This document shows positions 27,909 through 39,881 of a DNA stretch of 64,000 bases, piece after piece. The notes beneath the pieces are model-generated. The model was not told where the DNA came from. It ran no database searches and was given only the letters and a program-made list of their open reading frames with translations. The translations under genes were made by a program, and so were the position numbers. Position 1 is the first letter of the stretch, and every line of letters starts with the position of its first letter. The DNA comes from Rhodovastum atsumiense (lineage in GTDB: Bacteria > Pseudomonadota > Alphaproteobacteria > Acetobacterales > Acetobacteraceae): the NCBI RefSeq assembly GCF_937425535.1, contig NZ_OW485601.1:2134501-2198500 (forward strand), given 5' to 3'.

Positions 27909-28524
27909 AGGTCGCCTCGGTCTTCTGCACGATCTCGTCGACGCTGACGCCGGGGGCGATATCGACCAGCACCACGCCGTGCCGGCCGATCTCGAAGACG
28001 CCGAGATCGGTCACCACCTTGTTCACCACCCCCGCCCCGGTCAGCGGCAGGGTGCAGCGGCGCAGCAGCTTGGGCTTGCCGCCCGCGGTGTGCTCCATGA
28101 CCACGACCACGCGGCGCACCCCCGCCACCAGGTCCATGGCGCCGCCCATGCCCTTGACCATCTTGCCGGGGATCATCCAGTTGGCCAGGTCGCCGGTCTC
28201 GGAGACCTGCAGCGCGCCCAGGATCGACAGGTCGATATGGCCGCCCCGCACCATGCCGAAGCTCGCCGCGCTGTCGAAGAAACTGGTGGTCGGCACCTGG
28301 GTCACGGTCTGCTTGCCGGCATTGATCAGGTCGGCGTCCTCCTCCCCTTCAAAGGGGAAAGGGCCCATGCCGAGCATGCCGTTCTCGCTGTGCAACTGAA
28401 TCCGCATCCCCTCGGGGATGTAGTTCGCCACCAGCGTGGGGATGCCGATGCCCAGGTTCACATAGAACCCGTCCTGCAATTCCCGGGCGGCGCGGGCCGC
28501 CATCTCCTCTCTTGTCCAGGCCAT
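27874..28524 (-). CDS. scoB: 3-oxoacid CoA-transferase subunit B
   Basis: A 216-residue beta subunit that transfers CoA from succinyl-CoA to acetoacetate. The active-site glutamate lies in the [11 protein letters not shown] block, and [14 protein letters not shown] and [16 protein letters not shown] are typical. The start at 28524 follows GAGAGGAG closely. It sits 16 bases after scoA in the same direction, forming a two-gene operon for ketone-body or short-chain acyl-CoA use. Confidence 0.95.
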   Translation of the reverse strand: MAWTREEMAARAARELQDGFYVNLGIGIPTLVANYIPEGMRIQLHSENGMLGMGPFPFEGEEDADLINAGKQTVTQVPTTSFFDSAASFGMVRGGHIDLSILGALQVSETGDLANWMIPGKMVKGMGGAMDLVAGVRRVVVVMEHTAGGKPKLLRRCTLPLTGAGVVNKVVTDLGVFEIGRHGVVLVDIAPGVSVDEIVQKTEATFTVHPDLALAA

Positions 28525-28540
28525 CTCCTCTCCCTTTCCT

Positions 28541-29260
28541 TTATGCCGGCTGCGCCTGCCACTTGCGCACGGTCCGCTGCTCGATCCGCTTGTGCACCTG
28601 CAGCAGCGGCACGATGCGCTTGACGTAGACGCCGGGCGTGTGGATGTGGTCCGCCTCGATCTCGCCGGGCTCGCAGAGGATCTCGACCTCCGCGACGGTG
28701 ACCTTGGCCGCGGTGGCCATGATCGGATTGAAGTTCCGCGCGGTCTTCCGATAGACGAGATTGCCCTCGGTATCGCCCTTCCAGGCATGCACGAGGGCCA
28801 GGTCGGCAAACAGGCCGCGTTCCATCACGTATTTGCGACCGTCGAACTCCCGCACTTCCTTGCCTTCGGCAACCTGGGTGCCCACGCCGGTCGGGGTGTA
28901 GAAGGCGGGCACGCCGGCACCGCCGGCACGGATGCGCTCGGCGAGCGTGCCCTGCGGGTTGAATTCGATCTCCAGTTCGCCGGCCAAGTACTGGCGCGCG
29001 AAGGTGGCGTTTTCCCCCACATACGAACTGATCATCTTGCGGATCTGACGGGTATGCAGCAGCAGGCCGAGGCCACAATCATCCACGCCGGCATTGTTGC
29101 TGATGACGGTGAGATCCTTGACGCCGGACTGGCGGATGGCATCGATCAGCACTGCAGGAATGCCGCAGAGGCCGAAACCACCCGACATGATGGTCATGCC
29201 TTCATGCAGCAGCCCCTCAAGTGCTGACGTGGCGTCGGAATATACTTTGTCTACCGCCAT
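28541..29260 (-). CDS. scoA: 3-oxoacid CoA-transferase subunit A
   Basis: A 239-residue alpha subunit. The glycine-rich CoA-binding [16 protein letters not shown], the TVISNNAG block and [18 protein letters not shown] are diagnostic. GGAGGG six bases upstream fixes the ATG at 29260; a longer frame upstream lacks homology. It is the first gene of the scoAB operon. Confidence 0.95.
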   Translation of the reverse strand: MAVDKVYSDATSALEGLLHEGMTIMSGGFGLCGIPAVLIDAIRQSGVKDLTVISNNAGVDDCGLGLLLHTRQIRKMISSYVGENATFARQYLAGELEIEFNPQGTLAERIRAGGAGVPAFYTPTGVGTQVAEGKEVREFDGRKYVMERGLFADLALVHAWKGDTEGNLVYRKTARNFNPIMATAAKVTVAEVEILCEPGEIEADHIHTPGVYVKRIVPLLQVHKRIEQRTVRKWQAQPA

Positions 29261-29399
29261 CCATTCCCTCCTGTTCGCTGCCGGCGAGCCTGCCATCGGC
29301 GGACATGGCCGACAATCTGACGCCACCCTGACGTCACGTGATTCTGTTCCGCTGCAACTCCGACCAAAGCCACGCAATTCCGCGTCAGGACCGGCAAAG

Positions 29400-29431
29400 C
29401 AAAACGGGCCGGGAACAAGGTCCCGGCCCGT
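29400..29431 (-). terminator. Terminator for the small gene at 29515-29829
   Basis: An 11-bp stem ACGGGCCGGGA / TCCCGGCCCGT has a six-base loop; on the minus strand it is followed by TTTTGC. It ends transcription coming from the hypothetical gene upstream on that strand and separates it from scoAB. Confidence 0.75.
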
Positions 29432-29514
29432 GCGTGTCGATGGGAACAATGAGTTTGCCGCGACGCATGGCTTCATCGCGCCGCGGCATTCGCCTTATGC
29501 GGGGATGGCCCGGG

Positions 29515-29829
29515 TCATGCGACCGGACGCAGCCTGGCGGTGCGGGCGGCAGAAACAGGGGGCAGCGCATCCCGCTCGGGCGCGGTCAGCGGACGGCCAC
29601 GGGCAAGTTCGGCGCGGATCTCCGCCACCAGGCCAGGGTTGGCGCGCCGGAGCTGCCCGACCCGCAGGGCAGCGGCGGCACCCGGCATCGGGGTGATTTC
29701 CCACCGCTCGAGGAACAGCAGGTCGGATGCAGAAGATTCGTCGCGAAAATGCGACAAGGCGCGTTGCACGGCCGCGGTCAATGGGCGCCGCAATGCGGCG
29801 ACCTGAGTCGCAGCAATCGTATCCGGCAT
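29515..29829 (-). CDS. Hypothetical protein, 104 residues
   Basis: A small soluble protein with two basic helical stretches, QVAALRRPLTAAVQRAL and AALRVGQLRRANPGLVAEI. No family is recognised. The ATG at 29829 follows a GGGGGAG tract; a longer frame to 29991 has poor context. It is monocistronic, with a terminator downstream, and lies between ahcY and scoAB. Confidence 0.55.
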   Translation of the reverse strand: MPDTIAATQVAALRRPLTAAVQRALSHFRDESSASDLLFLERWEITPMPGAAAALRVGQLRRANPGLVAEIRAELARGRPLTAPERDALPPVSAARTARLRPVA

Positions 29830-29969
29830 CGATATGAACTCCCCCCCGGGATCCGGAAAAAAAGACAGCACAGGGTCGGGGCAGACCGCCATGCCCATCC
29901 TACGGGAGAGTCCATAGCGCTTTTTCGGTTTACCGCGCCCTTCAAACAGATGATCTGTTGATGACATCA

Positions 29970-30026
29970 CGGGCATGTCAAACAGGACCACATGCCCGGC
30001 GTCCGGGGCGGCCGCTGGCCGCCCCG
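29970..30026. terminator. Two hairpins after ahcY
   Basis: Two perfect inverted repeats lie just after the ahcY stop: CGGGGCGGCC / GGCCGCCCCG (30004-30026, three-base loop) and CGGGCATGT / ACATGCCCG (29970-29998, eleven-base loop). Neither has a T run, but together they are the likely end of the ahcY transcript. Confidence 0.5.
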
Positions 30027-30039
30027 TCGATGCAGGACC

Positions 30040-31338
30040 TCAGTAGCGATAGAGGTCGTGCTTGAACGGCCCGGCGACGGTGACGCCGATGTACTCGGCC
30101 TGCTTGGGAGACAGCTTGGTCAACTTGGCGCCGACCTTGGCGAGGTGCAGGGCGGCCACCTTCTCATCCAAATGTTTCGGAAGAGTATAGACCTGCCGCT
30201 GGTAGCGGCCTTCCGGGGCGGTCCACAGCTCGATCTGCGCCAGCACCTGGTTGGTGAAGCTCGCGCTCATCACGAAGCTCGGATGGCCGGTGGCGTTGCC
30301 AAGGTTCACCAGCCGGCCCTCGGACAGCACGATCAGACGCTTGCCGTCGGGGAAGACGACCTCGTCCACCTGCGGCTTCACGTTCTCCCACTTGTAGTTG
30401 CGCAGCGCCGCGATCTGGATCTCGGAATCGAAGTGCCCGATATTGCACACGATCGCGCGGTGCTTCATCGCCCGCATGTGGTCGATGGTGATGACATCGA
30501 CGTTGCCGGTGGCGGTGACGAAGATGTCGGCGAGCGGGGCCGCATCCTCCATGGTGGTCACCTGGTAGCCTTCCATCGCCGCCTGCAGGGCGCAGATCGG
30601 ATCGACCTCGGTGACCATGACGCGGCAGCCGGCCTGGCGCAGCGAGGCGGCCGAGCCCTTGCCCACGTCGCCGAAGCCGTTCACCAGCGCGACCTTGCCG
30701 GCCATCATCACGTCGGTGCCACGGCGGATGGCGTCCACCAGGCTCTCGCGGCAGCCATAGAGGTTGTCGAACTTCGACTTGGTGACGCTGTCGTTGACGT
30801 TGATCGCGGGCACCAGCAGGGTGCCGGCGCGCGCCATTTCCCACAGCCGGTGCACGCCGGTGGTGGTCTCCTCGGAGATCCCCCGCACGTCCTTGAGCAT
30901 CTCGGGATAGCGGTTGTGCATCAGCAGCGTCAGGTCGCCGCCGTCATCGAGGATCAGGTTGGGCGTCCAGCCGTCCGGGCCGCGGACGGTCTGCTCGATG
31001 CACCACCAGAACTCGTCCTCGTTCATGCCCTTCCAGGCGAAGACCGGGGTGCCGGCGGCGGCGATGGCGGCGGCGGCGTGGTCCTGGGTCGAGAAGATGT
31101 TGCAGGACGACCAGCGCACGGTCGCGCCGAGATGCTCGAGCGTCTGGATCAGCACGGCGGTCTGGATGGTCATGTGCAGGCAGCCGGCGATGCGCGCGCC
31201 GGCCAGCGGCTTGCTGTCGCCATATTCCGCGCGGATCGCCATCAGGCCGGGCATCTCGTCCTCGGCCATGGAGATCTCTTTCCTGCCCCATTCGGCGAGG
31301 CTGATGTCCTTGACCTTGTAGTCGGCGGTGGCGGGCAT
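30040..31338 (-). CDS. ahcY: S-adenosylhomocysteinase
   Basis: A 432-residue enzyme that hydrolyses S-adenosylhomocysteine to adenosine and homocysteine, completing the methylation cycle. Family blocks are [46 protein letters not shown], the NAD-binding [12 protein letters not shown] and the C-terminal ending KHDLYRY. AGGAG nine bases upstream supports the ATG at 31338; an in-frame extension to 31527 is rejected. It is divergent from the his operon. Confidence 0.97.
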   Translation of the reverse strand: MPATADYKVKDISLAEWGRKEISMAEDEMPGLMAIRAEYGDSKPLAGARIAGCLHMTIQTAVLIQTLEHLGATVRWSSCNIFSTQDHAAAAIAAAGTPVFAWKGMNEDEFWWCIEQTVRGPDGWTPNLILDDGGDLTLLMHNRYPEMLKDVRGISEETTTGVHRLWEMARAGTLLVPAINVNDSVTKSKFDNLYGCRESLVDAIRRGTDVMMAGKVALVNGFGDVGKGSAASLRQAGCRVMVTEVDPICALQAAMEGYQVTTMEDAAPLADIFVTATGNVDVITIDHMRAMKHRAIVCNIGHFDSEIQIAALRNYKWENVKPQVDEVVFPDGKRLIVLSEGRLVNLGNATGHPSFVMSASFTNQVLAQIELWTAPEGRYQRQVYTLPKHLDEKVAALHLAKVGAKLTKLSPKQAEYIGVTVAGPFKHDLYRY

Positions 31339-31370
31339 GGCGTTAGGCTCCTGACGTTCGGCGGGCGTAT

Positions 31371-31386
31371 ATAAGGATATCTTGAT
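31371..31386. promoter_or_regulatory. Candidate operator upstream of ahcY
   Basis: ATAAGGATATCTTGAT is an imperfect palindrome (six of eight pairs) 33 bases before the ahcY ATG, in an otherwise GC-rich gap. Its shape fits an ArsR/SahR-type operator known to control ahcY in proteobacteria. This is inference from position and symmetry only. Confidence 0.35.
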
Positions 31387-31575
31387 GTCCGCAAGCTTTG
31401 CCCGCCCCCGGCCGGCTCCGCGGCCGGAAGCCCGCGCGACGCAGACGCCGGCGCAACGGTTCCGTCCCACCGAGTCGCAGGCGCGCGATCCCCTCATCCG
31501 GACCGCTTGCGGAAGCTCCGCCAACACACTTCAAAGATTTGCTGCAGCCCTCCGTTTCGGCTAGTGCTCGCCCCC

Positions 31576-32178
31576 ATGCTTCCCTCTCCGCCGCGCACCG
31601 CGAGCCTCACGCGGACGACGTCCGAAACCGACATCTCGCTGACGCTCGATCTCGACGGCTCCGGCCGGGCGGAGATCGACACCGGTATCGGTTTCCTCGA
31701 CCACATGCTGACCGCGCTCGCGCGGCACGGGCTGTTCGACCTGACAGTGCGGGCGAAGGGCGACCTGCATATCGACTTCCACCACACCACCGAGGATGTC
31801 GGCATCGTGCTCGGCGCGGCGCTGCGGACCGCCCTTGGCGACAAGCGGGGCATCAGGCGGTTCGGCCACGCGATCGTGCCCATGGATGAAGCCCTGGCCG
31901 AGGCGGCGATCGACCTGTCCGGCCGCGCGTTCCTGGCCTGGGACGTTCCCTTCCCGCGGGACAAGATCGGCGAGATGGACACCGAGCTGTTCGAGGAGTT
32001 CTTCCGCGCCTTCGCCTTCAACGCGCTGATGACGCTGCACGTGACCCGCAAGGCCGGCAGCAACGCGCACCATGTCGCCGAGGCCTGCTTCAAGTCGGTC
32101 GCGCGCGCGCTGCGCATGGCGGTCGAGGCCGACCCGCGGGCGGGCAGCGCGATTCCCTCCACCAAGGGGGCGTTGTGA
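31576..32178 (+). CDS. hisB: Imidazoleglycerol-phosphate dehydratase
   Basis: A 200-residue monofunctional HisB. The metal-binding repeats are [24 protein letters not shown], and the C-terminal [12 protein letters not shown], and the catalytic-region GRAFLAWDV is present. The ATG at 31576 gives the usual length; a GTG at 31564 is possible. It opens the histidine operon and overlaps the next gene by four bases (GTGA). Confidence 0.96.
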   Translation: MLPSPPRTASLTRTTSETDISLTLDLDGSGRAEIDTGIGFLDHMLTALARHGLFDLTVRAKGDLHIDFHHTTEDVGIVLGAALRTALGDKRGIRRFGHAIVPMDEALAEAAIDLSGRAFLAWDVPFPRDKIGEMDTELFEEFFRAFAFNALMTLHVTRKAGSNAHHVAEACFKSVARALRMAVEADPRAGSAIPSTKGAL

Positions 32179-32537
32179 CGATCTGGACCGCCTATCTGCG
32201 CCAAGGCCGTCCGCCGGTGCTGGTGCCGGAAACGTTTTCCTGGGGCGCCGCCTTGTTCGGGCCGCTGTGGCTGGCGGTGCACGGCGCCTGGATCGCCGCG
32301 GTGCTGGCGCTCTGCGCCGGCCTCGCGCTCGGGCTTGCCCTGCCCGCGCCGGCCGGGACGCTGGCGGCGCTGGCGCTCGCCTGGTTCCTCGGCCTGACCG
32401 GACAGGACCTGCGGCGCTGGTCGCTGGAGCAGCGCGGCTGGCGCCTGGCCGGCGTGGTGGCGGCGCCGGACGACGACGGGGCCCTGGCGCGCCTGCTGGA
32501 AGGACGGCCCGAGCTGATCGCGGAGGCGGTGGCATGA
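32175..32537 (+). CDS. DUF2628-like small membrane protein in the his operon
   Basis: A 120-residue protein starting at a GTG that overlaps the hisB stop. It has the pattern of DUF2628: a short N-terminus, [17 protein letters not shown], then two or three hydrophobic helices and an acidic cytoplasmic tail. The reaction is unknown. Tight coupling to hisB suggests constant co-expression with histidine synthesis. Confidence 0.7.
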   Translation: MTIWTAYLRQGRPPVLVPETFSWGAALFGPLWLAVHGAWIAAVLALCAGLALGLALPAPAGTLAALALAWFLGLTGQDLRRWSLEQRGWRLAGVVAAPDDDGALARLLEGRPELIAEAVA

Positions 32538-32616
32538 TCCGCCCGCGCGGCTCGCTTGCGGTAACGCCCCGGCCCGGACGCGGTGGGCCGATCACGACGA
32601 CATGCGGGAGCCGGCC

Positions 32617-33255
32617 ATGAAGGTCGCAGTGATCGATTACGGCAGCGGCAACCTTGCCTCCGCCTCGCGGGCGCTGGCGCTGGCCGCCGAGCGGGCGGGC
32701 ATCGCCGCCGACATCGAGGTGACATCCGATCCGGCCGCGGTGGCGAAGGCCGAGCGGCTGGTGCTGCCCGGACAGGGCGCCTTCGCCGATTGCGCCGCGG
32801 GACTCGCCGCCATCCCGGGGCTGCGCGAGGCGGTGCTGGCCGGGGTGGAGGGCGGCAAGCCTTTCCTGGGCATCTGCGTCGGCATGCAGCTGATGGCCGA
32901 GCGCGGGCTGGAACACGCCGTCACCCCCGGCTTCGGCTGGATTCACGGCGAGATCACTGCGATGCAGCCGGACGGCGGGCTGCGCCTGCCGCAGATGGGC
33001 TGGAACGAGCTGCGCTTCACGCCCGGCGCGCATCCGCTGCTGGAAGGGCTGGCACCGGGCGATCACGCCTATTTCGTGCACAGCTACGCGCTCAGCGGCG
33101 GCGATCCGGCCGAGCTGGTCGCCACCACCGAATATGGCGGCGAGGTCACCGCCATCGTCGCCCGCGGCAACCGCGCCGGCACCCAGTTCCATGTCGAGAA
33201 AAGCCAGGAGGTCGGCCTGCGCATCCTCGGCAACTTCCTGCGGTGGACCCCATGA
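32617..33255 (+). CDS. hisH: Imidazole glycerol phosphate synthase, glutaminase subunit HisH
   Basis: A 212-residue class I glutamine amidotransferase that feeds ammonia to HisF. The nucleophile lies in [11 protein letters not shown] and the His-Glu pair in [14 protein letters not shown] seven bases upstream favours the ATG at 32617 over one at 32602. Its stop overlaps the start of the GNAT gene (ATGA). Confidence 0.96.
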   Translation: MKVAVIDYGSGNLASASRALALAAERAGIAADIEVTSDPAAVAKAERLVLPGQGAFADCAAGLAAIPGLREAVLAGVEGGKPFLGICVGMQLMAERGLEHAVTPGFGWIHGEITAMQPDGGLRLPQMGWNELRFTPGAHPLLEGLAPGDHAYFVHSYALSGGDPAELVATTEYGGEVTAIVARGNRAGTQFHVEKSQEVGLRILGNFLRWTP

Positions 33256-33824
33256 GCGCGACCACATCCTCCGTCGTGGGCAACCTGCAGCACAGCCTCT
33301 CGGTCGAGCGCGCGAGCGAGTTCACCGAGGAGGACCTGCACGCGCTGTGCGAGGCGGCCGACGCCGCCATCATCGACGGTGGCGGGTTCGGCTGGGTCAA
33401 CCCGCCCGGCCGGATGGCGCTGGAACGCTATTTCCGCGGCGTGCTGCTGGTGCCGGAGCGCGAATTGTTCCTGGCCCGGCTCGACGGCATCATCGTCGGC
33501 TCGGCGCAATTGGTCCGCCCGCCCCGCAACAACGAGGCGCAGGCCTTCACCGCCACGCTGATGCATTCCTTCATCGCCCCCTATGCCCGTGGCTTCGGGC
33601 TCGCGCGCCGGCTGACGCTGCGGGTCGAGGAAGCGGCCCGGGCGCTCGGCTACCAGGTGCTGAACCTGGACGTGCGCGAGACCCAGGAAGCGGCGATCGC
33701 GCTGTACGAGGGCCTGGGCTACATCCGCTGGGGCGTGCATCCTGCCTATGCGCGGGTGGGCGGGCGCACCATCCGCGGCATCCACTATTTCAAACTGCTG
33801 CAGCCCGGGGGACGCATCGCCTGA
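33252..33824 (+). CDS. GNAT-family N-acetyltransferase embedded in the his operon
   Basis: A 190-residue acetyltransferase. The acetyl-CoA binding region reads [20 protein letters not shown], followed by [25 protein letters not shown], both typical of GNAT motifs A and B. It overlaps hisH by four bases and hisA by one, so it is translationally coupled within the histidine operon. The substrate is unknown. Confidence 0.9.
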   Translation: MSATTSSVVGNLQHSLSVERASEFTEEDLHALCEAADAAIIDGGGFGWVNPPGRMALERYFRGVLLVPERELFLARLDGIIVGSAQLVRPPRNNEAQAFTATLMHSFIAPYARGFGLARRLTLRVEEAARALGYQVLNLDVRETQEAAIALYEGLGYIRWGVHPAYARVGGRTIRGIHYFKLLQPGGRIA

Positions 33825-34567
33825 TGCCGCTGACGCTCTATCCCGCCATCGACCTCAAGGACGGCGCCTGCGTGCGGCTGCGCCGCGGCGAGATGGCCGA
33901 CGCCACCGTCTATTCCGCCGATCCCGGCGCGCAGGCACGGGCCTGGCAGGATGCCGGCTGCCACTGGCTGCACGTGGTCGATCTCAACGGCGCCTTCGCC
34001 GGGCGGCCGGTGAACGCCGAGGCGGTGCGCGCCATCCTGGCCGCGGTGACCGTGCCGGTGCAGCTCGGCGGCGGCATCCGCGACATGGCCGGCATCGAGG
34101 CCTGGCTGGAAGCCGGGGTGCGCCGGGTCATCCTGGGCAGCGCCGCCGCGAAGAACCCGGCGCTGGTGCATGCGGCCTGCCGCGCCCATCCCGGCCGCAT
34201 CGCCGTCGGCATCGACGCGCGCGAGAGCCGGGTCGCGACCGAAGGCTGGGCGGAAACCTCCTCGATGTCAGCGCTGGAGCTGGCGCTGCGCTTCGAGGAC
34301 GCCGGAGCGGCGGCGATCATCTACACCGATATCGGCCGCGACGGCATGCTGTGCGGGCTGAACGTGGGGCAGACGCTGGAGCTGGCAGCACGGATCTCGA
34401 CGCCGGTGATCGCCTCGGGCGGCGTCGGCAGCCTGCAGGACCTGGCGGCGCTGAAGCAGGCCGTGGCCGCCAACCCCGCGGGGCGGATCGATGGCGTCAT
34501 CGTCGGGCGGGCGCTGTATGACGGGCGCGTCGATCCGCGTGAGGCCCTGACCTTGCTGGCCGCCTGA
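33824..34567 (+). CDS. hisA: Phosphoribosylformimino-5-aminoimidazole carboxamide ribotide isomerase
   Basis: A 247-residue TIM-barrel isomerase. It has the N-terminal [14 protein letters not shown] with the catalytic aspartate, QLGGGIRDM and the second catalytic aspartate in TDIGRDGML. It overlaps the GNAT gene by one base and is followed by hisF after a 115-base gap. Confidence 0.96.
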   Translation: MPLTLYPAIDLKDGACVRLRRGEMADATVYSADPGAQARAWQDAGCHWLHVVDLNGAFAGRPVNAEAVRAILAAVTVPVQLGGGIRDMAGIEAWLEAGVRRVILGSAAAKNPALVHAACRAHPGRIAVGIDARESRVATEGWAETSSMSALELALRFEDAGAAAIIYTDIGRDGMLCGLNVGQTLELAARISTPVIASGGVGSLQDLAALKQAVAANPAGRIDGVIVGRALYDGRVDPREALTLLAA

Positions 34568-34682
34568 GCCGGTCGGGTTTGCTCTTTATTTTCGCTCGCG
34601 GCGGAACGATATCCGACCCTTCGTGATCGCCGCTTGCGCCGTCGGGCGAGAACGGCGCAAACACTTCCCCAAGGAGGTGCAG

Positions 34683-35477
34683 GTGCTGAAGCTGCGGGTC
34701 ATTCCCTGTCTGGACGTCAAGGACGGACGCGTCGTCAAGGGCGTGAACTTCGTCTCGCTGCGCGATGCCGGCGATCCGGTGGAGCAGGCCGCGGTGTACG
34801 ACGCCGCCGGCGCGGACGAGCTGACGTTCCTCGACATCACCGCGAGCCACGAGAATCGCGACACCATCCTCGACGTGGTCTCGCGTACCGCGGCGCGGGT
34901 GTTCCTGCCGCTGACCGTGGGCGGCGGCATCCGCTCGGTCGAGGACATGCGGCGGTTGCTGCTGGCCGGGGCCGACAAGTGCAGCGTGAACTCGGCCGCG
35001 GTGGCGCGGCCGGAGCTGGTCGCCGAGGCGGCCCGCAAGTTCGGCAGCCAGTGCGTGGTGGTGGCGGTGGACGCCAAGCAGGTGGGCCCGGGACGGTGGA
35101 ACGTGTTCACCCATGGCGGGCGGCGCGACACCGGGATCGACGCGCTCGGCTGGTGCCGCCAGGTCGCCGGGCTCGGCGCGGGTGAGATCCTGCTGACCAG
35201 CATGGATCGCGACGGCACCGGCGCGGGCTTCGATCTCGACCTGCTGCGCGCCGTCTGCGGCGCGGTGCGGGTGCCGGTAGTGGCCTCGGGCGGGGTGGGA
35301 ACCCTGCAGCATTTCGTCGAGGGCGCCCAGGCCGGCGCGACCGGGCTGCTCGCCGCCAGCGTTTTCCATTTCGGCACCTTCACCATCGCCGATGTGAAGG
35401 CCGCGCTCGCCGCGGCCGGCCTGCCGGTGCGGCTGCCCCGGCCGGTTCCCCCTTTCCCGCTGCCGGAGGCGGCCTGA
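34683..35477 (+). CDS. hisF: Imidazole glycerol phosphate synthase, cyclase subunit HisF
   Basis: A 264-residue TIM-barrel cyclase. It starts at a GTG at 34683 because AAGGAGGT (34671-34678) precedes it and the conserved [20 protein letters not shown] begins there. The second catalytic aspartate lies in [13 protein letters not shown]. It is paired with HisH and followed directly by hisE. Confidence 0.96.
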   Translation: MLKLRVIPCLDVKDGRVVKGVNFVSLRDAGDPVEQAAVYDAAGADELTFLDITASHENRDTILDVVSRTAARVFLPLTVGGGIRSVEDMRRLLLAGADKCSVNSAAVARPELVAEAARKFGSQCVVVAVDAKQVGPGRWNVFTHGGRRDTGIDALGWCRQVAGLGAGEILLTSMDRDGTGAGFDLDLLRAVCGAVRVPVVASGGVGTLQHFVEGAQAGATGLLAASVFHFGTFTIADVKAALAAAGLPVRLPRPVPPFPLPEAA

Positions 35478-35479
35478 AG

Positions 35480-36034
35480 ATGTCCAAGCTGCCGAAAGAC
35501 GCGGCCCTGAAGGACCTGACCCGCAAGAGCGCGCTCAAGAAGAGCGCGCTCAAGAAGAACGCCGACAAGAAGCGCGGGGCCAAGAAGAAGGACGCTGACG
35601 GCGCGGCGCCCGGGCCGGTCGCCGCCCCCGCGCAGACGCCGGTGCCGCCGGTGCCCCCGATGGCGCTCGGCGCCTCGCCGGCGGTGCTGGACCGGCTGTG
35701 GTCCGTGGTCATGAGCCGGCGCAACGCCGATCCCTCGGTCAGCCATTCGGCCCGGTTGCTCTCGCGCGGCACCGCCAAGATCGCCCAGAAATTCGGCGAG
35801 GAGGCGGTCGAATGCCTGATCGAGGCGACTCGCGGCGAACGCGAGGCGCTGATCGCCGAGAGTGCCGACGTGCTCTATCACCTGCTGGTCATGTGGGTTG
35901 ATGCCGGCGTGCGGTCGGAAGAGGTCTGGGCGGAACTGCAGCGGCGCGAAGGCATCTCCGGCATCGCCGAGAAGGCCAGCCGCGTGCGGCAACTGCCGAT
36001 GTCGTTCGGGCTGCGGACCACCAAGATCCCCTGA
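35480..36034 (+). CDS. hisE: Phosphoribosyl-ATP diphosphatase with lysine-rich N-terminal extension
   Basis: A 184-residue HisE, about 75 residues longer than the usual form. The catalytic MazG-like domain occupies about residues 67-170, with [17 protein letters not shown] and [13 protein letters not shown] giving the Glu/Asp metal sites. Before it lies a very basic, repetitive stretch ([18 protein letters not shown]) and a Pro/Ala linker. The ATG is two bases after the hisF stop. The extension has no recognised function; nucleic acid or surface binding is speculation. Confidence 0.92.
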   Translation: MSKLPKDAALKDLTRKSALKKSALKKNADKKRGAKKKDADGAAPGPVAAPAQTPVPPVPPMALGASPAVLDRLWSVVMSRRNADPSVSHSARLLSRGTAKIAQKFGEEAVECLIEATRGEREALIAESADVLYHLLVMWVDAGVRSEEVWAELQRREGISGIAEKASRVRQLPMSFGLRTTKIP

Positions 36035-36091
36035 CTTGCTCCTGCCGGCCGGTTTGCGCAGCATGGGGATACCACTCTCAGGAGGCGGACG

Positions 36092-36478
36092 ATGGCAGTG
36101 AAGGGCCTGGGCGAGTACGACGATCAGAACGTCTTCGCACGCATCCTGCGCGGCGAAATACCGTGCAAGAAGATCTACGAGGACGAATGGGCACTCGCCT
36201 TTCATGACATCTCGCCGCAGGCGCCGATCCATGTCCTGGTGATCCCCAAGGGCAAGTGGATCTCGGTCGCCGACTTCTCCTCCCACGGTTCGACCGACGA
36301 GGTCGCCGGGTTCTGGCGCGTGGTGGCGCATGTCGCCAAGAAGCTCGGCCTGTGGGAATCGGGGTACCGGCTGGTCGCCAACATGGGCGAGCATGGCGGC
36401 CAGGAAGTGCCGCATTTCCACGTCCATCTCTTCGGTGGCCGTCCGCTCGGGCGGATGCTGGAACGCCAGCGCGACTGA
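36092..36478 (+). CDS. HIT-family nucleotide-binding protein
   Basis: A 128-residue HIT protein (HinT type), probably a purine nucleoside phosphoramidase. The catalytic motif HFHVHLF lies near the C-terminus, preceded by GEHGGQEVPHFHVH, with IFARILRGEIPCKKIYE-like features at the start (NVFARILRGEIPCKKIYED). It follows hisE after 57 bases, an arrangement often seen in alphaproteobacteria. Confidence 0.94.
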   Translation: MAVKGLGEYDDQNVFARILRGEIPCKKIYEDEWALAFHDISPQAPIHVLVIPKGKWISVADFSSHGSTDEVAGFWRVVAHVAKKLGLWESGYRLVANMGEHGGQEVPHFHVHLFGGRPLGRMLERQRD

Positions 36479-36615
36479 TATTGGCGGCTACTCTGGCGCG
36501 GACCGGGCGTGAAAGACCCGCGTGATTGGTCTGCCCTGCCCGCGCCGGAGTGGCGCTTCATTCGTGATGGCAATCATGTAAGCCTGCGGCGCCGTCAAAA
36601 CGGGGGAACGCCGCC

Positions 36616-37827
36616 ATGCCGCAGGACCAGTCCGGTTCCATTGTTATCGATATCCAGGCGCGTGCCCGGACCCGGGCGCTGATCGCCGGCTCCGTCACCT
36701 TGTCTCTTGCCCTGGGCGCGCGGGCCACCTTCGGGCTGTTCCTGGTCCCCCTGGACCTGCTTGGCGTCGGTGTGGCCGATGTCGCCTTCGCGATCGGCGT
36801 GCACAACCTGGCCTGGGGCCTGGCACAACCGGTGGCCGGGGCAATCGCCGACCGCCATGGCGCGACCTGGCCGCAGGTGTTCGGCGCAGTGATGTATGCA
36901 CTGGGCTTCGCGCTGCCGGCGCTGTGGCCGGCAACATGGTCGGTGATGCTGGGAATCGGGCTGCTGACCGGGGTGGGCATGGCCTTCCTTGGCTGGGGCG
37001 TCGCCATGGCGGGGGTGGCGCGCGCCTTCCCGCCCGAGCAGCGGACCGCGGCGACGGGGGCGGCGAGCGCGGGCGGCTCGGTCGGGCAGATGCTGCTGTT
37101 GCCGGTGACCGCGGCTGCGATCGCCTGGGGCGGCGCCACTGCGGGGCTGGTCGTGCTCGGCGCCATGCTGCTGCTGGCATTGCCGCTGGGGCGGCCGCTG
37201 GATCAGGCCGCGCTGGTCAGGCCGGCACCACGGCGCTCCGGGGCGGCGGTGCGGGTGGCGCTGTCGGAGCGCAGCTTCGTGCTGCTGTCGCTCGGCTTCT
37301 TCACCTGCGGCTTCCAGTTGGCCTTCCTGGCCACGCACCTGCCCGGCTACCTGTCGCTGTGCGGCATGCCGGCGAGCAGCGGCGCCTGGGCGCTGATGCT
37401 GGTGGGCGGAGCCAATATCCTCGGCAGTTGGCTGTGCGGCCATGCCGGGCAGCGCCTGCCGCCGCATTTCTGCCTCGCCGCGATCTATGCCGTGCGCGGG
37501 GCGGCAATCCTGGCCTTCTGGCTGGCGCCCAAGGGCGACCTGACCACGGCGCTGTTCGCGATCGTGATGGGGCTGCTGTGGCTGGGCACGGTGCCGCTGA
37601 CCAACGGGGTGATCGCCCGCCAATTCGGCGTGGGGGATATCGGCGCGCTGTTCGGCGTCTGCTTCATCAGCCACCAGATCGGCGGCTTCCTGGGCGCCTG
37701 GGCCGGCGGGCTCGTGTTCACCGCCACCGGCAGCTACGACATCGGCTTCATCGCCACCGCCGCCTCGGGGCTGGTGGCGGCGGCCTTCAACCTGCCGATC
37801 CGGCTGCCCCGGGTGGCGGCGGCATAG
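36616..37827 (+). CDS. MFS transporter
   Basis: A 403-residue transporter with 12 predicted helices. The loop after helix 2 reads GAIADRHGATWPQ, a weak form of the MFS motif A. The sequence resembles the MCT/OFA-like group (monocarboxylate and oxalate/formate-type carriers) by TFGLFLVPL and the helix 4-5 region GWGVAMAGVARAFPPEQR. The substrate cannot be told. It ends about 50 bases before the TPP riboswitch and may be unrelated to thiamine. Confidence 0.85.
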   Translation: MPQDQSGSIVIDIQARARTRALIAGSVTLSLALGARATFGLFLVPLDLLGVGVADVAFAIGVHNLAWGLAQPVAGAIADRHGATWPQVFGAVMYALGFALPALWPATWSVMLGIGLLTGVGMAFLGWGVAMAGVARAFPPEQRTAATGAASAGGSVGQMLLLPVTAAAIAWGGATAGLVVLGAMLLLALPLGRPLDQAALVRPAPRRSGAAVRVALSERSFVLLSLGFFTCGFQLAFLATHLPGYLSLCGMPASSGAWALMLVGGANILGSWLCGHAGQRLPPHFCLAAIYAVRGAAILAFWLAPKGDLTTALFAIVMGLLWLGTVPLTNGVIARQFGVGDIGALFGVCFISHQIGGFLGAWAGGLVFTATGSYDIGFIATAASGLVAAAFNLPIRLPRVAAA

Positions 37828-37879
37828 CACCACTCAGGCGTGACATTGACAGGCGGATCGTGCCGCCACAGTGTGGACC

Positions 37880-39875
<1,996 letters not shown>

Positions 39876-39881
39876 GAGGTT

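Noticed and set aside
31339-31575. SAH or SAM riboswitch before ahcY
   Set aside because: The leader between promoter-like sequence and ATG is short and lacks the conserved riboswitch core; only a small palindrome is visible.
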